Assembly: GCA_027022775.1 (NCBI GenBank)
Contig: JALVXO010000229.1
Span: 1 to 7,586, forward strand
Direction of reading: 5' to 3'
Origin: Campylobacteraceae bacterium
Lineage (GTDB): Bacteria; Campylobacterota; Campylobacteria; Campylobacterales; Sulfurovaceae
Length of the DNA: 7,586 nt
In this document: piece after piece, positions 1-7,300 of the stretch
Layout of the letters: every line of letters begins with the position of its first letter
Numbering within the stretch: the stretch's first letter is position 1
Made by a program: the position numbers and the translations under genes
Notes under the pieces: model-generated
Databases searched by the model: none
The model's input: only the letters and a program-made list of their open reading frames with translations
Told to the model about the DNA's origin: nothing

Positions 1-348
1 GATTCCAATATTATCATCTATTACCTAAACGGCAACAGTAATGCCAAAAAGTTTATAGACAGATATTGCAGCCTCTCATCAATATCTTTAATAACTTATT
101 ACGAAGTCTTAAATTTTGACTTTTCTCCCGGCGAAGAAGAAATTGTAAAAAATTTTTTAAAAACATTTAAAATATTACCGCTTTCGGAAAAAATAGTTGA
201 ACAAGCTTTAATAAATCTAAAAAACAGAAAAATAAAAATGGCTGATAATTTTATTTTATCTACTGCTCAAGTTTATAATTTGCAAATAGTTACAAAAAAC
301 ATCAAAGATTTTAACTATTTTTGCGACAATCTGATAGAACCGTTTTAA
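1..348 (+). CDS. PIN-domain (VapC-like) ribonuclease, 5' end missing
   Basis: The open frame runs from the window edge to a TAA at 346-348 and gives 115 residues. It opens with DSNIIIYYLNGN, which fits the N-terminal catalytic Asp of PIN domains (hhhDtNhhhYhh), so only a few codons including the start should be missing. Other expected acidic residues are visible: E35 in the segment LITYYEVL, D82 in KMADNFILSTA (the family pattern is DxxIxAxA), and N100/D103 in IVTKNIKDF, the usual TxNxxDF ending. In the family these residues bind Mg2+ and the proteins cut RNA, most often as the toxin of a VapBC toxin-antitoxin pair. An antitoxin gene would be expected just upstream, outside the window, so VapC function is inferred and not seen. 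The length is close to the usual 120-140 residues once the missing start is added. No terminator directly follows; the first hairpin lies about 60 bp downstream. Confidence 0.82.
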   Translation, partial: DSNIIIYYLNGNSNAKKFIDRYCSLSSISLITYYEVLNFDFSPGEEEIVKNFLKTFKILPLSEKIVEQALINLKNRKIKMADNFILSTAQVYNLQIVTKNIKDFNYFCDNLIEPF

Positions 349-410
349 AGTTTTGGTGTAATGCTGCATAAAAGAAAGGATACAAAAATTATTGGTTACA
401 AAAACCGTGG

Positions 411-477
411 ATTCCCAATCAAGTTGGGAATGACGGGATGCTAAGTTTTATCGTCATTCTGAGCGAAGCGAAGAATC
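411..477. repeat. Dispersed-repeat pair of hairpins (GGGAATGACG / CGTCATTCTGAGCGAAGCG type)
   Basis: Two short palindromic units lie head to head. The first is ATTCCCAA-tcaag-TTGGGAAT, an 8-bp perfect stem at 411-418 and 424-431. The second is ATTCT (456-460) and AGAAT (472-476) enclosing GAGCGAAGCGA. Between them GAATGACG (428-435) and CGTCATTC (452-459) form a further 8-bp inverted repeat. Sequences of this kind (tGGGAATGACG and CGTCATTCTGAGCGAAGCG) are known as dispersed intergenic repeats in many unrelated bacteria and are often wrongly translated as small proteins. Only one copy is present in this window, so being multicopy in this genome is inferred from general knowledge. Confidence 0.7.
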
Positions 478-490
478 TCGGTGGAAAGCC

Positions 491-596
491 AAGAGCTTAG
501 AGCTACAAGGGGCAGCTACGCCGCGTTTTAATATATGAGGCTTCGCCGCTTAAAAAAAGGCGAAGCCACTTTATTAGCTCTCTGCTCTAAGCTCTT
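491..596. repeat. Intergenic inverted-repeat element, 13-bp arms with inner hairpin
   Basis: AAGAGCTTAGAGC at 491-503 is exactly reverse-complemented by GCTCTAAGCTCTT at 584-596. Between the arms lies a second perfect palindrome, GGCTTCGCC (539-547) and GGCGAAGCC (559-567), with an 11-base loop rich in A. The nested layout resembles a small non-coding mobile or REP/BIME-like element. There is no open reading frame, no transposase and no clear target-site duplication. The inner hairpin is not followed by a clean T-run on either strand, so it is at best a weak terminator for the PIN-domain gene. Confidence 0.6.
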
Positions 597-618
597 AGCT
601 CTTAGCTCTTAGCTTTTT
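577..618. repeat. Tandem heptamer repeat, GCTCTTA type
   Basis: Six consecutive 7-base units can be read: GCTCTCT (577-583), GCTCTAA (584-590), three identical GCTCTTA units (591-611) and GCTTTTT (612-618). The right arm of the larger inverted repeat lies inside this array, so the array and the palindrome share bases. The units end about 20 bp before the truA ribosome binding site. Confidence 0.75.
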
Positions 619-634
619 TTGCGCAAGCAAAAAA
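615..634. other. A/T hairpin with GCAA tetraloop before truA
   Basis: TTTTTTGC (615-622) and GCAAAAAA (627-634) form an 8-bp perfect stem closed by the loop GCAA, which is a GNRA-type stable tetraloop in RNA. It ends three bases before the AAGGA of truA. The stem is mostly A-T, so its strength is low. It could act as a weak bidirectional terminator or shape the truA leader; neither is shown by the sequence alone. Confidence 0.45.
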
Positions 635-637
635 CTT

Positions 638-642
638 AAGGA
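638..642 (+). promoter_or_regulatory. truA ribosome binding site
   Basis: AAGGA lies seven bases before the ATG at 650 and supports that start codon. Confidence 0.75.
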
Positions 643-649
643 AATCAAT

Positions 650-1378
650 ATGAGAATAAAAGCAACAATCGCATACAACGGTTCCAAATTCCAAGGTTTC
701 CAGCGACAAAAAAGAACCGATAATACCGTTTCGCAAACTTTGGAAGCTGCCCTTAAATCTTTAGGGATAGAGAGCAAAATAACAGGCAGCGGCAGAACCG
801 ACAAAGGGGTGCATGCTACGGGGCAAGTTGTGCATTTTGATTTGCCGCAGTTTTGGCAGAAAAAAAACTTAAAAGAGTTAAAAACAAGGCTAAACCAAAA
901 GCTGCAGTTTATCCAAATAAAGCATATAAAAGAGGTTTCACCTAACTTCCACGCCCAATACGATGCAAAAACAAGAGTTTACCGCTATTTAATCAAAACA
1001 ACCCCGCCAAGCGTATTTGAAAAAGAATATGTATCTCATTATAAAATAGTAAACCCTGCCCTATTCCAAGAAGCTTTAAAACTTTTTGAAGGCACCCACA
1101 ATTTTCAAAATTTCAAAAAACAAGGCAGCTCCACAAGCAGCGATATTAGAACAGTTAAAAAAGTAAAACTTCTAAAAATAAAAAACTATTACGCCGTTTA
1201 CTTCTTCGCCAACGGCTACCTGCGCTCACAAGTCAGAATGATGACAGAGGGCGCACTAAAGGTTCAAAACGGCACTCTTGCTTTAAAGCAGTTAAAAGAG
1301 CAATTAAACACAAAAACAAAACATTTCACTACCCTAGCCCAGCCAAACGGGCTGTATCTGGCAAGGGTTTTTTATTAA
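650..1378 (+). CDS. truA: tRNA pseudouridine(38-40) synthase TruA
   Basis: This 242-residue protein is expected to convert uridines 38, 39 and 40 in the anticodon stem of many tRNAs to pseudouridine in the cytoplasm. The catalytic Asp is D51 in GSGRTDKGVHA (46-56), the most diagnostic motif of the family. Also visible are the N-terminal AYNGSKFQGFQRQ (8-20), FHAQYDAKTRVYRYL (100-114) with the conserved Tyr/Arg pocket, FEGTHNFQNF (146-155), and NGYLRSQVRMM (188-198), the usual C-terminal RNA-binding and structural motif. The length is on the short side of the family (about 240-270) and, with the FWQKK and LRSQVRMM wording, resembles campylobacterial TruA. The start is set by an AAGGA seven bases upstream. 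The gene appears to stand alone: the PIN-domain gene ends 301 bp upstream behind repeats, and the next gene converges on it. No catalytic residue is missing and the frame is intact. Confidence 0.97.
   Translation: MRIKATIAYNGSKFQGFQRQKRTDNTVSQTLEAALKSLGIESKITGSGRTDKGVHATGQVVHFDLPQFWQKKNLKELKTRLNQKLQFIQIKHIKEVSPNFHAQYDAKTRVYRYLIKTTPPSVFEKEYVSHYKIVNPALFQEALKLFEGTHNFQNFKKQGSSTSSDIRTVKKVKLLKIKNYYAVYFFANGYLRSQVRMMTEGALKVQNGTLALKQLKEQLNTKTKHFTTLAQPNGLYLARVFY
1331..1373 (+). terminator. Possible rho-independent terminator inside the end of truA
   Basis: ACCCT (1331-1335) pairs with AGGGT (1364-1368), and inside it AGCCC (1336-1340) can pair with GGGCT (1349-1353), or CAGCC (1340-1344) with GGCTG (1350-1354). 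Six T follow directly at 1368-1373. The structure sits in the last codons of truA, which fits the lack of any downstream space before the convergent gene. The outer stem is short with an internal bulge, so strength is uncertain. Confidence 0.4.
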
Positions 1379-1379
1379 A

Positions 1380-4300
1380 TTACCAATCAGCTTTTTTGGT
1401 TTTTCTGCCGCTGGTATTTACATCTATTGTATGCCCTGTTTTTCCTTTTCCTGACCATGCCGAAGCGTTTTGTACAAATCTTACTTTATATATATAAGCA
1501 GGAGCAATATTGTTTACACCATTATTATAAAGAAGCCAGGGGTAATTTCTTATCATCTCTTCTGTCGGTACTATACGTACTGTGTAAGGTTTATGTTCAT
1601 CATCTAAAGCATTTACATAAACATTTTGAGCAATTCCATTTACAAAATCTGTAATCTCACCAGGTGTCACACTGGCTTTGTTTGCATCATCCGCTTCTAA
1701 AAGAACCTTACCGTCTCCTAAAGCTGCATTATGTGCTTTAGATAACCACCAGTTATACTCGTCTGTTGCATTGCTTGTATTTGTATCTATTCCAAAATAG
1801 TTACAAAAATCCAAAGATTTATCGCAATATATTGAAATCATAACAGGAGTATTAACTCTATTTTCATAAATATCATCATAAAAATCGTTTTGAGATTCAA
1901 CTCTAGCATAGTAAACATTTACAGTTTTATTTAAATCTTCTTCTGTTTTTGGTATATAAGATCCGCTTAAATTTGCATTGGATCTGTCGTTATCTGCTTT
2001 TACCCTCATTTTGCCAAATTTTAATTTAAACGGATTTACCGGATTATTAAACTCTCTTTCAAAATTAAAATATCCGTTAAATTTAGCAGCACCTAAAACA
2101 GAACCGTTAGAGTCATCAAAATAGTTTTTATTATAATCAATATTTATCGCCGCACCTACAGCCTGATACACATTTACATCTGTATCGATGCCTGGTACAT
2201 AAAGGGAATAATCTATTTTATTACTGTTTGTTACTGCCTCATCAGCGGCTGCTGGGGCACTGCTTGTATCTTTAATTAAATCATACCATAATGTTATATT
2301 AATATTTTTAGCACTGCACCCTTTGGTATAGTTTGTCAGCAGGCCGCCATTTTTACCCATAGCATAAATATTACCGTAAATATTCATAGCCATTACATCT
2401 TTTGTCGGTATTAAATGTTTTGTATCTCTTAAATTGTTTATATATATAAAGTCCGCTACAGTATCAGGGTTTGGAGTTACATTTAAACCGTCTAATCCAA
2501 ACATATAAGGGTGAGACACAAGACCCAAATCGTAATATTTAGGTTCATATTGTGAAGAGATTTTACATCCTTTAAATGATATTAAACTGTCAGCATCAAA
2601 AGCAGTGCTGTTTGCCTCACAATCTGCACGCTGCGGGAACGGTTTATATTTATACCCTTTTTGGTCAACCAAAGTCCAGTCCGAATCTTCTATATGCAGC
2701 TTATATTTTCCTGTATTATTTATTACAAGCCCGTTTACTGGAGATGAGTTATTATCTTGCAGAGTCTCCTGCTCAACGGCAGAACCGTTAAACAGCTTTA
2801 CATGCACCGGCTTATTTGATGTATCGTTGCAATCGGCCGGATTTGTATCTGCAAATTTTGCATAAGCTGCTTTTTTATTTTCTTTCCCAAATACATCGAG
2901 GTAATAACCGTAAGCTGTTTCATCTTTTATGCCGTATCTGGTTGCATTGATATCCAAACCATACAGATAACCGGCGGCAATATCGTAATTGGAATCATTT
3001 TTATTATTTGCAAAAGTTCTTTTATCTTCAGAATTGGTTTCATTATTGTCATAAACTTTTATTCTGTAACTTACTGGTCTTATGGCAAAATTGTCTCTTG
3101 AACATACAGGTTTGGCATAATGTTTTCTTAAACAGTCATAACATGTACTGCCGGTACTGTTGCTGCATTTATCCCTGCAGTAAAGGTCGGTATCTTTATA
3201 ATAATTTTTATATACCTGCTCAAAACACATTGCATCTTGCTGGCTTGAGCAGTTATACGGAACTATTTTATCCTCATCATTTTCTCTTGTTGTTAATACC
3301 CAAACCCTAAATGCCGCATTTCTTAAAGCTAAATTTTCCGGATATGTTTTTGTTCCGTTAATTTCAGGGAAATCATTTGGCACTGTTATATATTTTCTTG
3401 ATTCATTATTAAAGTTAACAAGCAATCCGCCGCTATAAGTGTCTGGATCGTTACAGATAGAGTCAAAGCCTGCACTGCTATTGTTATCAAAAGTACTTGC
3501 ATCAATCAGTTCCAGCTCTACTGCGGTTTTTATACTGTTTGGCACATCATACTGTCCGTCTGAACCTTTTTTGTAGCTTACTACAGAAATTTTATAAGGC
3601 ACTCCTACAACCTGTGTATTTAAAGAGTATCTGTCTGCTGGAGCATCGCTATCTTTTGCATCTCCTCTTTCTATATTAAATGTTCCATAAACAGGGCTAT
3701 ATACAGGGTTGCTAGGACATTTTGAAATATGAAACAGTGAACCTTTAGGAACTTTTGTACTTAACTTATATTCTACTTTATGCACCCCGTCAAAAGACAC
3801 TTTTGCATCTACCAAAACATCAAACTTGCCCTCAAAATGGTCTTTATTAAAATTGTAATACATTTTAGAGTAGGTAAACTCTTTTGCTTTTAGTGTACCG
3901 CCGTTAACTGTAGGGCTGTGGCCTATTGCAATCTCTCCTGTATCAGAATCTGTGTCGGTTGCATTTATATACTCATAAGTATTAGGATAAGTTGTTTTTG
4001 ATGCGCCTGGAATATATTTAAACACATCATCTGGAGTAAAGTTTACTGCCATTTTTGTATCTAAAAGATCAAAATCCGCCTCTTGTGATTTAATCATTAT
4101 TTTCATCTGCAATGGTTGGTTAAACACATTATATGCTGTAAAGTTTCTATCATCAGTTTCTATATCTATATACTTTCCTATTTTTACATCTGCATCATAA
4201 CAAATTTTTGGAGCATAAAGCTCTGTAGAGAATGCTATCATACTTGGTGTAATATAATCTTTATTTGAACTTATTGAAATAAATACACTGTTAATATTTT

Positions 4301-7300
4301 CATCTATATTTCTGTAATTTGTAATAATATTAGATACATCATAAGTATCAATATCAATACCGTTAGTGTTTTCTATATTGTTATCTCCTATATTTTCCCT
4401 TTCGATATTTGCCAGCTTAGAATCGAAAATATTATTTGCATTCTCTGCACCAGGCATAGTATCGCCATCACTTGAAAGCGTTCTTTTAATTCTCATAGTA
4501 TCATACCACTCATTGCCATCATCATCTTTAAAAGGAGAACCGTAAACATACTCACCCTCCCCTGCAAAAACAGAAAACTTAGAGTGTACAGTGCCGGTTT
4601 TTGGCAACTTAAAGCCGGAAATTTTTATCTGCTGGGAACCGTGGGTTGTGTTATCTACTGCAGTAAATCCATTATATATAGATATATTTCTTGCTCTTCC
4701 ATCAAAGAAGTTCTCTTTATAAATAACAACAAGCGACCAGCCGCCATAGTTTCCATTGTCTTTTTCAAGCCCTTCATTTGTTAATATATTTGCCACTGTT
4801 ATTTTATGGCGCCCTTTATCTAAATCTTTGCTTTGCAATAAGCTGGTAATATCAGCGTATGCTGCATAAGTTGCGCCGTTATCCCCATAATCTTCGGTAT
4901 CATAATAGAAGCGGCTGGCTTCTATTTCATGATACTGGGACTCTCCGTCAATTTTTACCAATACCTTATTTGCCCTAGTTTGCGTAATATCTAAAGGACC
5001 GAAAGTAAAGCCCGGAGCAATATATTTTGTAACTATGTTGCCGCTGGAATCCCAATCCATTCTTCTTTGTAAATTTAGATAAGGAGTTCCGCCTATTGTA
5101 AATGCATAACTGTTATTTACATTGCCTTGCCAAAACAGCCCCGCCCAGACAATTCCTTTGCCGTTTGGCAATTTTAGGTAAGAGTCAGGAATTGTAAAAT
5201 ATGACGAAGATGAATTCCATGTTTTATTGTTGCTGTCTATATCTATATATTTGACTACATATTTATTGTTGTAATAAGATCTGTTATTAACACATTTTCC
5301 GCTAGCAGGGAAGTTATCTATATAATCTGATATATTAAAATCATCCGGCAGCTTTATATCTGTTACACACTCTACAGTATTACCTGCAATTACATAGTTT
5401 CCGATAATATTTCTTGTCTCTAAAGGGTTTATTATTTCAAAATCCTTAAACTCTGAATTAAACTGGGTTTTAACCTCTATGGTAACATTTGCAGTTGCTG
5501 TTGAACCAGAGCCATCTTTTACAGTATAAGTAAAAGATACAGTTCCTTTAAAATCTTGATCAGGTTTAAAAGAAAACTCACCATTTTCTCTTATAGTAAA
5601 TGTACCATTAGAAGGGCGTGTATAATCTACCACTTTTAAATTAAACCCGCTGTCGCTTCCATCTCCTGTATCATCTGTAATAACATTTCCGTTTAATGTT
5701 TCATTTACCCCTATTGTATAACTGTTATCTGTTGCAACTAAACTTGGATAAGTTACCGTTATTTTGAAAGTTTTTGTAGTTGTTTTAGGCTGTTCCCCCC
5801 GTGAACTTGGGTCATCTGTTGCTTTTACTGTTACAGTATATACCCCTGGCGCCACATCCACAGGCCTTGCTTTAATTTTACCATTTTGATAAATAAAGCT
5901 TTGAGGTAAATTATCAACCTCTATATTTACAGGATCGCCATCTGGATCGCTGACTGCATTTTCTATATTATAAGTAAAGTTAGAACCTGCATATGCTGTT
6001 TTATTTTCAAGGTTAACTACAGGCGCACTGTTTCCGCCAACATTTAAACAGGCATCTGCATACCCGGTCTTCATATAATTATTTCCGCTGCCAAGTTTAA
6101 CATATGCATGCGCCCTGTTGCACAATCTTCCAGTTTTTAAAACTTTTGCTTTAATTTTTACTGTGTACCATTTTCCCGGACTGATTTTATATCTATTTTT
6201 ATTTTTACAAACAATCAAAGGGCCATTAGAACTGTTTTTCTTTCTACATGTCACATTATTTGTAGGAGCACCGCTATAGAAAGCTTGATATGAAATATAC
6301 TCAAATGCATTATACGTAGTGCCTGTATTTCTTTCACCAGATTGTGTAGTTGGAAACCAGTCTTTAATTTTTAACACCCTGGGTATAGAGGTATTATTTG
6401 TAATTTTAATCGTAAAGTTAACATAATCTCCAATTTGGGCACTGTTTACATCTACGCTTTTTGTTATCCCCACACCGTTGCCAAGGTTTGAAATCCTAAA
6501 ATCTACATGATCTCCATTTCTATGTTCTCCATTATTATCGGTAATATAAACATAGTTATCAAAATCCCCTTCTCGTATTGCTTTGGCTTTAAAAGTTATT
6601 TTAGCCTCGGTATCAGGAGCAAATACATGACTGCCTCCGCAAGTAATTTTGTGCTCGCTGCTGTCGTAACTGCAGCTGTAATTATCAACATCATTAAGTA
6701 TCTGGAGAGAACCCGGAATAAAACTGACAGCGTCTGTTAACTCATCTTCTACATTTATTTGCGTACTGTTTGGTCCTTGATTTTGAGCAATAATCACAAA
6801 AGTTATAGTATCATTCACATTATAAGCTGCATAATCTTGATAATTACCGTTTGAATCAACTAAATATTTTCCAGCATCAAGTACAACTCCATCATCATTT
6901 TCTATGGTTATTTCCGTTACATCATTTCCATTTTTCCAATGATAATTTTGATGCGGCGACATTGGATTCCATGAGTTGGTTCCATTATCACTGTAATCTA
7001 CATAAAAATACTCATCATCCTCCTCTTTGGTGTCTCCAAAAATTTTTACATAAAATGTTTTTGTCAAATCACAATTATCTTTAGCAAAAGTAACCGTACC
7101 GCTCTTTTGCTTATAATCATCATCATAATATCTAGCAGTTCCATTTCTTGTTGAAAATCGCAATTTAATATCTCTAGTATCTGGACACTCATCTATTTTT
7201 ACAGTCAATTTAACGCTTTTAGTACCTGAATTGCCTTCTGTAACAGTTTTACTCTCGATAACAGTAATTTCAGGGTCATTGCTGCCCCCGTCATCTATTT

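Noticed and set aside
361..444. Small ORF of 27 codons starting ATG at 361
   Set aside because: It has no good ribosome binding site and reads straight through the dispersed repeat (NRGFPIKLGMTG), a common false translation of this repeat type.
453..500. Open stretch reading VILSEAKNLGGKPRA
   Set aside because: This is the well-known artefact peptide from the CGTCATTCTGAGCGAAGCG repeat, with no start codon or ribosome binding site of its own.
524..540. Possible -10 box for truA in TTTTAATATATG
   Set aside because: The stretch lies inside the inverted-repeat element, has no -35 partner, and several equally poor AT-rich candidates exist, so no truA promoter can be called.
577..618. Possible CRISPR array from the repeated heptamers
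   Set aside because: Units are 7 bases and directly abut, with no spacers; this is a simple tandem repeat.
1427..7084. Several plus-strand open frames of 60-100 codons opposite the large gene
   Set aside because: They have no ribosome binding sites, read as low-complexity His/Leu/Tyr-rich peptides, and are explained as antisense shadows of the long minus-strand coding sequence.
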